Position numbers and translations under genes: made by a program. This document shows, in pieces, positions 33,710 to 48,100 of a stretch of DNA of 64,000 bases (positions within the stretch are counted from its first letter, which is position 1; every line of letters starts with the position of its first letter). Under the pieces are notes generated by a model. It did no database searches and was not told the origin of the DNA. It saw only the letters and a list, made by a program, of their open reading frames with translations. The stretch is from the NCBI GenBank assembly GCA_950022655.1, contig OX465584.1, positions 30,818,988-30,882,987 of the forward strand. Direction: 5' to 3'. The stretch comes from Alentia gelatinosa. Taxonomy: Eukaryota > Annelida > Polychaeta > Phyllodocida > Polynoidae.

Positions 33710-34260
33710 TACATTGTCTTGCGCTGTGTGCCTAAAGAAGGAAATTTATGGTTTCCTTCAAGATCTATGTAAAACCAAAAGCATATACGTCTACTACCCA
33801 GAGCACATATATATACTGGTCCGCCTTGTTTAAGGTGGTGAATTTTGAAGAAAAAAAAAAATCTCACCCAGCCGGGATGATGCATTGGTCTTGCACACGG
33901 GCGCCTTCGGAACGAGGTCCGCCTTGTTAATCAATATTGAATTTGTGATGGGAGTTGAATAACGAAAAATTGGGAGATATTAGAGTGGCTCTCCCATCAC
34001 TGGTAGTGTTGGACAACATAAGCTGAAGTGTTACCGAGCATGCAAGAAAGAGGTGATCTTTTGATTTGGAAATACATCCCATTTCATAGTTTTGGACCCT
34101 ATATCATGGGGACAATCTAGTTTATATCAAATTGATTCTGTGATCAGCCTAATGTGTCTATAAAATAGCCAATAATCGTATATTCTAGAAGCCTGCTGTA
34201 CAAATTGGTGACGAATAGATGCCACCGCTAAGCTTTTCTTCAATATCTACCCTGCCTAGG

Positions 34261-34266
34261 AATAAA
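34261..34266 (+). terminator. Candidate polyadenylation signal of the SLC51A-like gene
   Basis: AATAAA about 755 bp past the stop. An early AATAAA was not noticed between the stop and here, but use of this one is unproven. Confidence 0.35.
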
Positions 34267-37200
34267 ACTGTAACATGTAACACTACCATTTTGGAGACAA
34301 ATATGACGACTCAGGGATGTCAGTTGGAGTTCTTGTAGATTTTTCTTCCTGAGTCCCACCCGGTGTTTACACAAGACGATTATAGGCGGCGATTCTTGAA
34401 TTTCGATGGGGTCGAGGGGGTGGGTGGGGGATAGGTGGGGCAGGGGGTGATACTTTTACATATGTTGGGTGGGGATTTATATTGGGAAGTTGGGGGGGGG
34501 GGGGGGGGGGCTTATTTCATCTTCAATTTTTTTAATTGTGGAATGGGGCTAATCTTTTTCATATATTTTCTGGGGGGGGGGGGACTTTAAAAAAAGAAAG
34601 AAATAGGAGGTAGGGTACAATTTTATTCAGGCACATCCGTGTAGGGGGGTGGGGGAGGGTGTTGTATATTAATGGGGGCAGGGTACTTATTTCGTTAACT
34701 CTGGGGGGAGTTGGCTTATTTCATCTAAATTTGTCCATGGGGAGATTTAAACAAAATTGTTTAATATTTCCTCGGGGTATCTTTGAGGAAAAAAGTTCAG
34801 GGTGAGGGGCAAATATTTCAGCTGCTTCTGGGGGGTGATCTTTAGTATTATTATGGTGGAGGTACACACCATTTTTAGAGTGTATGCCCACGTATACAGA
34901 CAAAAACTACAGGGGAAAATGGGGGGGGGGGGGGGGGGCAGGAACCCCTATGCCCCTATAGAGAGGTAAACCTAGGTGAACTCAATCACCTATGTTCATT
35001 TGTCTTGAACGTCGTCAGTGTAAACGCTTGAGTAGATTCTGAGACTGATGACTTTTGCGGTGGACATTGCCACCACCTGACGACGACTGGCATCATGATG
35101 ATCTACAGTCGCCACCTATTTACTCGCCTAATGTTAACGCCGGGTCAGACCTGAAAACTTGGGATAATAAGTCCTTGTCGACCATGGCATGGGACTGAGG
35201 GTCTTTGGGTGGCTTCAAACTACCGGCGCAAATGATGTGAAATCAATATCATCTTAGATATATGAACAAGAAAGTCCACATTGTGAATATGAAAAAGTGG
35301 ATTCCCACGGAAAATGGAAGACTGACATCTCTGACGACTAAGTTGAGGACAAGAGGCAATAAGGTGCCAATTTTCTTCCCCATCTCGGAACCCACCAAGA
35401 TCTAGACGAGTGAGATCCCTGGATGTGAAATATATGTACATGTAATATATTCGTTACTTATGACAAACAGTTAAGTCTTTTTTTTATACAAAATGATTTA
35501 TTTGACGCAATCTTGTGCCTTCATAACTTATTATGTAAATTAGAAAAGATACAAAACACCATGCATGTATGTCATTAAAGACATTAAAGTAAAAGAGAGA
35601 ATATGAGAATCAACTACACAAAAGATGCATATATTGTTTCCTTAACATGTATTTTCATTGATGTATAATATAAGCAGGACGTTTGGCCAATATCTGGAAT
35701 CAAAATTCCGAATATCAATGTATTCCATGTTTTCTTTTACATCTCACATAAACGATCAGAATTATGGTCCATCTCTTCAAACGCACATCTCTTCAAACGC
35801 CATTGTGATTTCATCCTTCCATAAGCTCCATATGTAGAGTCACAAATTTATACTACGGTTAGCATCGGGCTTTGTATTTGTGTGACGGCTTTTGACTAGT
35901 AAACTGACTGTTAGATCTAGAGGGTGTTCTGCATTTTTATATACACAGGTTACATCCATGGTTCAACGTGCCTCGGACAATCCTAGACTCAGTTACATTA
36001 GCTCACAGGCAAGGTCTCTATTCATATGCAAATAGCGCGATCACAAAACAAAAAGCTCCACAGGAACTAAGCGCAATTCTGACATCATGATAACAATTCA
36101 TAGAATAGGATAATGCAATCGCCAGCTTCGGAAAGGGAATGAATTTGATATGTTCTTTAACCACAACTTGTGCTCAATGATACTCACACTTAGCTGAATC
36201 AACACAACACAAGGATATATCAACAGACCCATGACGAATTTGGTTTTGGTTATCTGTAGAGCAATATTCTTATCGTACCTAAAGAGGTGTTCTTTGACAC
36301 ACACTCAGGAGAGCGCTGTATAAATTATCATAAGGAAGCCTGGCGTTGTATGCAGCACATTCCATGTCAGAAACCGGAGAATACAGCGGTTAGATCTCTA
36401 CTGGAGTAATGTCCAGACTCACATGTACACACCAGAGAAGATTTGGATTCATTACATCCGATTTTAAGAAATTATGAGTTTTCTGTACAACAGAGAATGG
36501 TAAATGAGAGACGAAAAAGGTCACCTCACCGTAGACATATGATCATCTCTTTAACAGTATAATACAACAAACAAGTTCTTGCTGCTTCGCTTGCTCTCTG
36601 ATACTAGTTTTATCATAAAGGTTTCCCATCCAAATAGGTTGCCATCATCACATGTTTCATTCTTGTGATCGGCCCCACACTAATGATTTCTATGCTTTAT
36701 GAATTGTGTATTACGAATGGTGTTGTAATTTTTGATATATTCAAAATAAATCCCTCTCATACATACACCTAGAGATATTCACATGTTACCCTTTTATACA
36801 CAATTACTGCTTTCCTGTACAGATAAGAAGGAAAATGAAAACTGGCAGTGGCAATGGAGGACTTATAAAAATGCACACAAACACATACACTCCTTAGCAG
36901 GTTTCCTATGTACAGAGTCACTGTAAGTCCTACATGTGTAGTAATACTTCTTAACTGAGCCCGGCTTATTGATAATCCTCCCTATAAAAAATTAGCTAGA
37001 CCTTTAACCTTTCAGGTGCCCTCTACTATAACTGAAGAACGAGAATTTATGACTGGTTTCCTATGGAACGTTATTAAGTCTTATTGAAGACAAATCTGGG
37101 GCCCTTGCCGAATTTTTATGTATCTTAACTATAAACAATATATCAAAGAGGAATAACAGACCCCAACTTACATTACAATGCGGGTTTCATAATCGTCGAG

Positions 37201-39050
37201 GCATATAGATACTAGATGAATCCATATTTTGTCAATAACACTTGTATATATACAGGTAGATACACCATATTGTTATATGACAAGATCTATCTTGAAGTTA
37301 ATGCTGGAACCTTCTCGGCAATGCCCGATTGATTATTTTAAAGTCAGATTTTTAGCACGAGATACGTTACGAAAATTACGTTATTCACGACTCAGTAACA
37401 ACTCCCTGAACCATACTGAAAGAGATGTCTGTATACATTTAAGGTTTCCCGGGAAAAAAACCCACATGTACTGTGAAGATCGGAAATGGTGCTTATACTT
37501 GTAGCATCCTATTGAAGTCATTCTCAGACGAGGAACGTGTATATTCTCTGATTTGAAGTTCAACTACATGTATATCACCACAAATTAAAATATCAAAATT
37601 CAGTTCATTCTCAGTTCTGTCACGACTAAGCTGAATGCGATTAAAAGTCAATTCTATATTTACATATCGCCAATTTACCGGGTATTCTGTAGAAATCTGA
37701 TTTATAATAAAAGAGTGTCTGCCAAAAAAATGAATGCTTCTGACGCATCTTTGTCAAATCCGGCTCATAGACAGAGGAGGATTGCTGGTTTTTATCAATA
37801 ATCAATATGCATTTGTTTGATGAAGGCTTCTGTTCATTGTATTATTTACTTTCATTCCGCACAGTAAAAAAGAATATATTACATTCATTTCACATTCACC
37901 ATTGAACTATTAGAAGTCCTTAGATTACAAGGACAGCGAATATGAGTATAAAGTGACTATGAATCTGCTTGTGTTCTGTTGATAAACAGTCTGGTTGGTT
38001 CGTAACAGCAGGAAGGTGTGGTCACCCGCAGCAACATTCAGTTGTTTGTCGCTGCTTCAGTACATTCTGTCTGAATGTTATCGTATATTTTCGAGGTAAT
38101 TCCCAACTAAAGATCGCTGTATGTGACCATTACAGCATCAATGGTGTTGTGTACATGATTTTATATACCGTTTTTCGAGAGTAGGATCGACTAGTATTGA
38201 TACCAGCAGAGGTTCGTTTTTATTGAGTGTTATGCTCACCCACTTTGATATCAAACCACTGTTTTTTGTGTTACATTGGAGAAACACTATTAGGTCAGTG
38301 TTATCACACAGTACATGTCAGTGCAACAATGACTGGCACCCAAAAGACACAACTGTTATATCTATCTTCGACATCAATGACTTAAGAAATATAGTTTAGA
38401 ATTTTCAATGTAGGACCTCCATTTAAGACTGCCTATAATCCCCTACAACTTCATTGTGGGACAATTTCATGGCCTCTGTAACATATCTACAGAGCACTAG
38501 AACATGGGATCTGTATTAGTTGAAGCAGGCAGTATGATTTGTAAGACACTCAATCTATTGATCTATTTTCCATCATGCTGGTTGGAACAGGGGGAGATTT
38601 ACTGCATTATATAGCCGCGATGCATAAACCTAAATTCACAGTTGCACAGAAATCTTGTAAGCATTTCATTTTTTCGTTTTCTAAATTCATGATTATGGGT
38701 TTGATTACTGAAGCACATTAAATTTCGCAAGCATACATGTGCATTTCATGAATACCTGCCTATGCTCGATACACTTAATTATATACATCCTGAATTGTCT
38801 CAGTTAGCTTTATCTTAACTTACAAATTTGTACAAAATAATTCTTTTTGTCTCTCAGACTATCTCACTTTTAGACATAGCCACACCAAACTAGAACCCTC
38901 AACCGGCCAAAATCACCTTTTAAAGGTTTACCATAAAATTCTACATAAGATATGGAGAGCAGACCAATAATGGTCTTATCAAAAAGATGTTGAGGCCTTG
39001 GTTTGCATACTCGAGCTCGTTCTAATTCTTGGTGTCCTATGTCGCTGCAG
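34267..39050. other. Intergenic region between convergent genes
   Basis: No gene seen. 34410-34960 is rich in G-runs. The remainder is AT-rich with only short, featureless ORFs. The 3' UTR of NCKAP1 should extend into its right end; a polyadenylation site was not fixed. Confidence 0.6.
34410..34960. repeat. G-run-rich low-complexity region
   Basis: Many GGGG to G19 runs on the plus strand (for example near 34493-34510, 34575-34583 and 34920-34938) separated by T/A-rich sequence. Potential G-quadruplexes. Confidence 0.85.
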
Positions 39051-39090
39051 GAGGTCACAGGGTGGAAAAACTGTGACTACCTGAGAGGTA

Positions 39091-39147
39091 GCCTTCCGTG
39101 CAGGAGGAAGGAAGGCACCTAGGCCTTTACCTTCTGCACAGGAAGGC
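39091..39147 (-). other. Stem-loop in the NCKAP1 3' UTR
   Basis: Inverted 17-nt arms GCCTTCCGTGCAGGAGG and CTTCTGCACAGGAAGGC (two or three mismatches) just after the stop codon. Could be an RNA element or the remains of a foldback repeat. Confidence 0.5.
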
Positions 39148-39157
39148 TTCTTATTAG

Positions 39158-42100
39158 TCAGTCGGACTTGTAGACTGTGTGGTACGAGTTACGCAGGAGC
39201 GCGTAGGGGAAGCACGACTCTAGTAGGTCCATCGTCAGGTACGGCGACTCCTGTACAATCTGAAAAAAATACCCACATTATTCATTACCAAAATTGAAAT
39301 TACTAATAATCAATTATCCTGAACTTTGATTCATACACAAGATTATGAGGACGTGGCTAAAACGCCTCAATGACAAGCAGATGAAACAGAAAAAGATTAT
39401 AAGCAATACATGATTTTACATCAAGTTCCGGTTTACAATCTGGTGTCCTCCATAGTACTTTTTTTCAATATTTGGTTCCAGTAGTAAATTTTATATATTT
39501 TAGGTAAAGAACAAAATCAACATTTAAGGTAAGATTATCATATACTGTACCAAGAACCGACCCTATCATTCTAGTTTAGCAAAATAAATTCATAAGACCG
39601 CTGACTTGCATATGTTGCATTAACCTAGGGTGTTTGCATATCAATTCACAGATCAAATTCTGTCAACTGAAACCAAGTTGTGTACAATGACAAAGGTAAG
39701 AACTGAAATGAGTTTCCCCAAGCCTAGCGCTGATGGCGATATGATGGCTTTATTTTACCGTTAGAAAATAATCATCACAGATCAATTACAGGCAAATATA
39801 TCATCATCTAGTCGGGAAGAAACAAAAAGAATTCTAAATGATCAGTGAAGGACCGGTTTTAGGACGCGGACCTCATTCATATGTATACAAATTGGCGGGC
39901 TTGGATACACCCGAGATGTATTTCTGAAGTCGAAAGAAGTGGATTAAAACTTATTTTATAAATATTTTAAAGGGGTAGGAGGTGTTTAAATTCCAGTGAT
40001 AAAATAAATCCAGGTCCCACCTCGGGAGCAATCACAGTCTGTCCCGATCTCAGGTGTTCATGGAGAGTTATATCCCTGGCCTACTGCTCGGGATATCGCC
40101 TTTTATGATTTCTTTACAGTTCCCAAATACATTTTGAAGTGAACACGTCAATGTACAAAAATCTAAGTGTTTTAACTAAAAAAGAGATCACAGAACTTTC
40201 ACTAGTTTTACCATTGAGAAATAAACTAAAGCATATTCATATTTTCAGTATTCGTAAGTAGAGGGTTGAAGATTTAAAGAAATAATTCATTTTCTTTATG
40301 AGTTTATGAAATCAGACATCTGGATACACCCGTGACAAGAAACTCACCAAGTCGAGCAGCAGGTACACCGACTCTCTGTTCTTTATCAGCTCCTTGTCTT
40401 CAACTTGCCCAAGTCGAAGAAGACTCGAAGATGCAAGCTGAAAAAATGAGAGCATAAAGTTTCATTACACTCTTTACATTGAAAGCGTAGTAAAGAAAAA
40501 CCCAACCTCTATTCTACTATCTCTAATATCACGTGATGTGATGTACAAGGTGTAGGCTCGGGGCTGATGAGAAATCCATTCCTAAAGTGTATAAGAAAAA
40601 TTTCTCAATATATTGACCCCCGCCCACACACTTTCCAGTAGAACAAAGATGGGGCATACGCAAAGTTTCTAAATATTTGACACCCCCTCCCCATGCCTAC
40701 GTAATATATGGATGGCCACTCATACTGACTTAAAAGAATTTAAATCAATCAGAGAAAATCAACCTTTGGTTGCATCCTCACGCTATGACCATCCCTCAAT
40801 ATCACACAGACTTTACCCAACTCACTTTGGTTTTAGCGTGGTTCCTCTGTTGTTATCTATGCATATGTAGGTCATATAACACCTGTGCATAAATGCTGGA
40901 TGTAGGTCATGTAATGCCTATAGGAAACTCTCTAAAAGAGGTGACGCGATACTCATAAGTAATTTCCAAATGCATGGATGTAATACCCATGTTTGGCATA
41001 TGGGTAGAATACTCATATATGTCCCTCTAATGCAGATGATGTGATATCCAAATGTATCTTTCACATGTAGGTGGTGTGATACTCATGTATCTGTCGTATG
41101 TAGATACTCATATGTGAGTGATATACTCATGAATATCTCTCATAGGTGGATGGTATAATCATAAGTCTCTCTCATATGCCCGTGACATAAGACACACGTA
41201 TGTCTCATATGTGGGTAATGTGATATTCAAATGCATCTCTCTTATATAGGTGATGTATTACTCATAAGTATCTCTCCTAGGTATGTGGCATAATACTCAT
41301 ATTTATTACCCACCAAATACAGAATCTCCATAGGAAATGTATAGAGTACCTAAAATAAGCAACTGGGAGATTCTGACATGTGATTCCGAAAAAAAGAGTC
41401 CCATCCATAATGAATCAAATCATCATGTACTTCAAAAAAGTTTCTTGAATATTCATTCAGTATAGATTAATTACAATATAATCCTAGAAATCTCCTTCAC
41501 CATCAAATCTCACTGTCATAATGCGTTGTACAGGCTAGAAACAAGGAAAACTAGCGAACTGTATAACTGGCCTAAGTATAAACCAAATTACCACCATGCT
41601 TGGCAGTGCTATGGCTTTATCAATGAAAAGTCATCATATATGTCAATATATGCTACATACATCTTTATCAACCTTGTTGGTGGGTAATAAATACAATAAT
41701 GGTTGGCTGTCCCTCGGATATTACTACGCGTCAACTATCGAGAGATTACGGCCACTCGTAAACAAAACCTGTCATTATTGTATATATAACTCGTATATAG
41801 GTGATATAATACTCATCAGTGTGTTGTAATAAATTATCCAAGGTAACTCTTATATGTATTTGATGTGATACTCGTGGATATCTCTCATATGTAGGTGGTA
41901 TAATACTTGTATATATCTCTCATATGCAGGTGATATAATACTTAGAAGGAAACCCACGAGATGGAAATAGCTTGGTCTGTACTCCACCGAGTTTGACAGC
42001 AGAGTAATTCACGAAGCGAAGCTGAGTGAATTACTCTGTGGTCAAAGGAGGTAGAGTGCAGACCAAGTTATTTTCATAGAGTGGGTTTCTGATTTTATCT

Positions 42101-45100
42101 CACCCCGTATAACACTATTTATTGATGAAATGAATCACCAAATTGTCTGTGTATATCTCCCATATGTAGGTTGTATAAAACTTACAGCGAGCAGCTCCTT
42201 GAGTCGCTCATCCACGTCTCCAGGCCCGTGAATCGTGAACAGCGCCCCGGCCAGCGAGTTGATGGCCTTCGCCAGGCAGTGACTGTTGTTGGCATGACCT
42301 GTCACAAGAACAATTAACACACGGTTACCTATTCATACGTGGGCATTGTGAAGATATGTTAATATCTATCAAATTCCATTGAAGTCGACGCCTGTACTTC
42401 CACTGCCCGCGTCAAAATAATTTTACTTGTCGAAACCCATTTGACTTTTTGCAAACACCATCTACAATACAGCAGACCAAAGATAACCCAGAAAACAACC
42501 GTGTATGTATAACACTTCCCATTACATGTGATTCAATTATTGCGCAGTATTATTCAAGAGGCCCACAAGCTCTAGATCATTATGAGAGTATAACCGAATG
42601 TTTTTGAGACAGTTCTTACCTTCCAGTGTTGCCTTGTAGAAACTCATCTCACTTCTGGCCAGTTTGGGAAGCGCTACGGCCACGAATACCATAAGGAGAC
42701 AGGCTATATTGTAGTCATCCTCGCCCACTTCTGTGTGCAAATCAGACACAAACTCAATCAGAAATGATCCCTCTGGTCGCATATATAATAGATAATACAA
42801 TAGATCAAACCTTCCGCTTTATCTAGATACTAAATAGCATTGAGAGAAGATCCTATTTTTAGTGGTTATACTATTGCATATAATTTGTCTTCTCTCCTAC
42901 AATTTCCTAGTAAAATTAGGGATATTTAATTGGGTGATCTAGACAAGTCAAATACATTGATTTTAGTCAGTACTCCATCCACATTTGAAATTGATTACAT
43001 TTCTGTATCTATCTATATTAGATAACTATGCCTTTAAAACCCGGTATTACATCAAACCTGTATACCTATAGTGGTGAAATATTCCCTAAAGTTTGGACAT
43101 TGATATAGGTGGGATGTTTCCTCAACCGTTGGATAGTCATAAGGGGGAAGACTTCCTATAACTTATATATAAAGATTAGATACCCCCTAATTGGTATAGA
43201 GGTGCGATATCCCTCTCAATTCTATATTCCTATAGGTTGAATATTCCCTCTTAACCATATATCTATCAGGATTATGGTAGCTTGCCTGTCTTTTGGGAGC
43301 GCAGAGCCGCACATAATGCGGGATCGATGTCACATGGGAGTCCAGCCGCAGAAGCCATTTCATTGACAATCTGTGAAACAAAACGTTCAAAATGGGAAAC
43401 AATTGCAATAGATATAACACATACTTTAAAACATGTCTCTCCTGATAATTAGAATTTATCTTTAATATCAAGCCTATTAACATGAATTCGTTGGATATGA
43501 CAGTACGTTTCCCCTGTAGAGACATATCAAATTTACCAAGTTTATAGAATGGGATTAAAAATATCACAAAGAGAAGAGACAGGCTATTTGTAACAATGTC
43601 AAGAGGTTGCGCTGAAGGTTACAACATTTCCCACACAACACCAACGACGAAACGACACCAATTTTATACTTGTCCAATAAATGTTTATATTTATTGACTT
43701 GTTTAATGGTGTTAGGCGAACAAAGACAATGGTTCAATCCATTGCTTTGATTATGCGTGGTTTTTATGACACATGTAGACTATAGACAAGGCATCATTAG
43801 CGATGTCATGACAGGCTGAGGTAGAAAATACGGTGTAAAGTTCTAAAATATACTAATAAACGAAATACCCTGCTCCATGACGTAAAACCACGTACTACGT
43901 TTCACTATTTTATCGACCATGACTCTCTTGGTTACAGTGCTTAAATACATATAAATGCATTTATTACTGTATATTCAAAGTATTTAATCAGAAATTTTTA
44001 ATCAAGTTGTATCTTAGTATGTATGGTAGGCACACCGGAACATTTTGAGATAGATATGGTAAATGTGTTTTTGTTGCTAGCTTCTTTTACAACAGGATTC
44101 AGTTGTATCTTGTAGTTGTGACTTCTCGGTCATGGAGACCAGTAGATTATGTCATAGCTTCATCTCAAAGAGCATAAATATCATTTAAGGGAGGTTGTTT
44201 GTATATACCCGTCCCTTAAAGGAGATTTAGACCCGGACAAACTGGGTGCTGATAAACACACTCAATACCAAACATAGCTTCCCTTTGACACAAATCTAAA
44301 AAAAATACAGCACACAACATTGTCTTGGTTGCACTCTTTGTCCACTGCACTTATTAAAACAGAACCTATCCCTTTTTTGTCATTTTTGTTTCCTTGATTT
44401 TATGGATCATTGGCAACTCATGCACATAGCTAAATTCAAATCGGCAATGACCTGATATTATATAAGGTATTCTAACTGAAAATAATTAATTTGTTTATTG
44501 CCTAAAATGCATCGTGTTTCATGGCAACTGGGATTAGGTGTTATCATCTTTATATTTGAAACATCTCACGCAAGCTTTCAGCAAAACTGCACACTTTCTT
44601 TTTGAATGGAAAGAAACGGAGATAATGATTCATGATAAAACCGAAGTAAGGCCGGAGACTTTTTGTGGTTATAACAAAAAACTGAAGAGATACTAGGGAA
44701 GGCAGAAGTCACACAGCGCTACAAACGGAAAAATACACGCTTTACATTTAGAAGACGGGGCACATTTCAATAATCAATGATGAGAAGAACTAAAAGTCCA
44801 TCACACAGCCATATCTGGTTTGGGTGAAAAATACCTGCAGTAAGAGTAAGGAAATGCAAGGGTTAGAGCCTTGCTACAACAAAGAAATGATAAATCTTAT
44901 TTTCAGGAGCTCACAATGGAGAACATCAAGAAAAGACATAACAGTATCACATGCAGAGAAATATAAAGTGACTGACAAACGGTGGAATATCAATGCCCCA
45001 TGCTAAGAAATTAATACCATGCATTTTCACAGAAAAGTGTCATATCTGGTTTTCCCTTTAACTTTTTCCCCTTCAAAACATTACAAGGAATCGATTTACA

Positions 45101-48100
45101 ATTTCCCCAGACCTCTAATACTATTAACAATAAATCGATAGGTCAAAAACAATGACTGAAAGTCGTATTGTTAATGCTTATCATATCGGGCTTGTTCTTT
45201 TTGTCCATACCCCCTTCTGATTTTCATTTCTGTCCAGGAAGAGTTAGATTTGTAGATTGTACAACACAAGTAGAGAAATCTAGGGAAATTTGGAGTAGTT
45301 TTAGAAGTGAGGCGAGGTTGGGTGGTCGCTCTCCAAGCGGAAACTTCTCCAGCTGATATAAAATCACATATACGAGGAGATCTGTTTGGAGAGGGACCAG
45401 AGGGGAGACTGAAGACGAGCGAAGGGGAAAACCAGGTGGCACCGAGCAGGGCGCTGGTGTTGAGGGCGCAGCGGGGTGAACTGATGAGCCCCACACCAGA
45501 GGGTGACCTGACCTGACTCCGGATGGATGCAAGCTAGCAAGGAAAGCAGACAAGCAGAATGTGGTAAGTGATGTCGAACGTTGCCCAGGACACCCGTCGT
45601 TCAGGGCACTCATGCGTGGCGAGTCACAGTTCAGAGCTGGTCACACTCCAATGAACACATTCACCCATGGGCAATGCACACAGTCATTTATAAAGACAGC
45701 CATACAGATCAAGAAATCAGGAGCAGTGTACAATTGTTTATTTACCCACCTTCCCAAATGAGTATCGGAAAAAAATACTGTATCTGCACTACAGTGTAGT
45801 TCTATGAACTTCTTTTGTTATCTTCAGACCAAGAACATCATAGATTCCACCCTATGACTGTTAATGTCGATTAATGATGCTTTAATAACTTTAATAACTT
45901 GCTGCCAGAATGTGCATTCTAAACACTAGAACAGGATACATGTCGTTTTTTAAATTGTTTTACTCATCTCCTCCTTCTTTTATTATCATTTCTTTTTAAT
46001 CTCCTTTCCATAATGACTAGCAGTATAAATAAGGTAAGACGGTTCTTTAAGTTAACATCCGGTGACTACTTATTTAGGTCTCGACATAAGGTTGTCAACT
46101 AATACCAATTTACAGACTGTTGAAGAGCAGAGTTTAGTTACATATACCCAGAACTCACTATGTGGAAGTGAATGCTGTTAATTTTATCCTGGAGGTATCT
46201 TTGAATTTGTTTTTTGTTTGGTTTATGTCCGGTCAACCATTACAGGTCCTTTCAAGACTTTGTCATGGTTCAGTTTTTCTCAATGCTTTTACACCACAGG
46301 GGTGGTGATAAAATGAATGAATTTAGGAGGAAATCACACATCTTCACAGTTATCAAGGTGAGACTTCTTTTACTTCCCACACCACATAGACATGACATGA
46401 GCAGCACTGGCCTTTGATATAGCAGTAAGTTTACCGCTGCTAGTGATGAAGAAAGGTAGCTGCAGTGCGACTCAAACGCAAAATCCTGGGATTACTGGCC
46501 CAGTGCCCTAATCACTGAGCTTTATTCCCGAACCCTGCATCTCTGAATAAAGTACAGTAGATTAGTGCATAAATATCATACTTGAAATGCAACCATATTG
46601 TACAACGATGGATTGTCTAGATGTCGTTAATGATTCTCCCTTCGTTATACGAGGGACTGTGCACATGTATTCGAGCCTAATGGGATGATCTCGTATTTCG
46701 AATTACTAAAGAAGAGCAAAGCTTGTTAATAACAAAAAAGTATAGTGATTTACTTTGTTATTTTCTCAATAATATTAGAACTACAAACGTGAATTGTATT
46801 GTCCGAATAGAAGGAGTGTCTAACTAAACCCCTATTATTTCTATTCTTGCTCTAGTACATTTTATTTTGAAGCAAGTTTGAGCCCAACCTGAAAAAACGC
46901 TGATAACTATAGATTAAGTACGATTTAAATCAGCATATCACACCATTTTTTCATTCATATAATTAAAACAGATTCACATATATGTAAATTTGAATAGACA
47001 TGATCTGGAGTGATTGCTAATTGTAACATCTTGTTAAATATCAAGAGCAGCCAATGATACATCATTACGTATTTGAATTTGCTTTGAATGAATCATTTGA
47101 CTACAGGGATAGGAAATTGAATCAAAATGTCTGTAGGAGAAAAAGAGCTAGAGTGAGCCACTAGGAAGTAGAGAAATTCGAATTCCAAGCGCTGCTGGGA
47201 AGGTTTCACACGTTTGAGATTGGGAATTCCAATCACATACATACTTCACTCACACTCCACACGTCTTAACACAACTGGGTCTTATTCCAATGTCCAACAT
47301 AGAAGTTACAAAGCACAGGCGACATTGACATGTCAGGAAGTATTTCAGAAACATTCTGTTTATGTCTTGTTGGCATCTATCATTGGAAACACCATCAGTT
47401 TGTATTATGACAAGTAGTCCCTCCCGCATGATAACTGTGACGTGTCACAGTGACTGTCAAGTATACTGTCTTCTCTGACAGTAACTGTTACACTGCGCCT
47501 TGTCACGGTGAAATTTACTGTTATCTGTCACAGTAACACTGGAAAGTGTCAGTTACGATGACTCCTGTCACTGTGACTGTCACCTGTCAGATAGTATACA
47601 GTGAAGATCATATTGTCTCATGTCACGTCACTGTCACGCAATCCTTTCTCAGTGGGTCATATATCGTCTTGGCACAGAGGCTGCTACACTATCAACGGGT
47701 GAATTTAGGATTTACAAATTGCTGACAAGAGTGCACACCCTTGCGAGCTTCAAATAGATACCATGGACCTATATAGGTATATATGCTGGGTGAGTGAGAG
47801 TAGGGTCCCCTCTAAATGACACCCTACTTCAGAAACTATCACCGTCTCAGTATCAATAAACCTAATAACCCTCCATCACTCCCCACCAAAATGACTGTTA
47901 AACTGTTCCTTGTCACAGTGAACTGACAGTACTTTCCTCTGTCACAATGGCTAACACTATCCCAACACAGAGATAATACCTTCCAGAAAATGTCAAATGA
48001 ACAGTCGGTACCCGAATGTTTGGTTGGCTGCGAGACGGCAGCAGGGGCCACCAGTGAGGAGGAGGACAAGGAGGAACCCAGTCATTCATACAATGTGACA

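Larger units (their letters stand above)
40850..42185. repeat. Degenerate minisatellite of about 38-40 bp units
   Basis: Repeated units of the type TCTCTCATATGTAGGTGATG TGATACTCATA with much drift, at 40850-41300, again at 41795-41945 and one at 42145-42180. The last unit runs into the splice donor of the NCKAP1 exon at 42186. Two insertions break the array (41300-41693 and 41948-42091). Confidence 0.75.

Noticed and set aside
45171..45613. Overlapping ORFs up to 129 aa in an NCKAP1 intron
   Set aside because: GC-rich sequence open in several frames. NCKAP1 reads straight across this intron and no matching family was recognised.
46435..46545. Functional tRNA-Thr gene
   Set aside because: A and B boxes are present but the acceptor stem does not pair, the anticodon loop is one base too long and a SINE-like tail follows.
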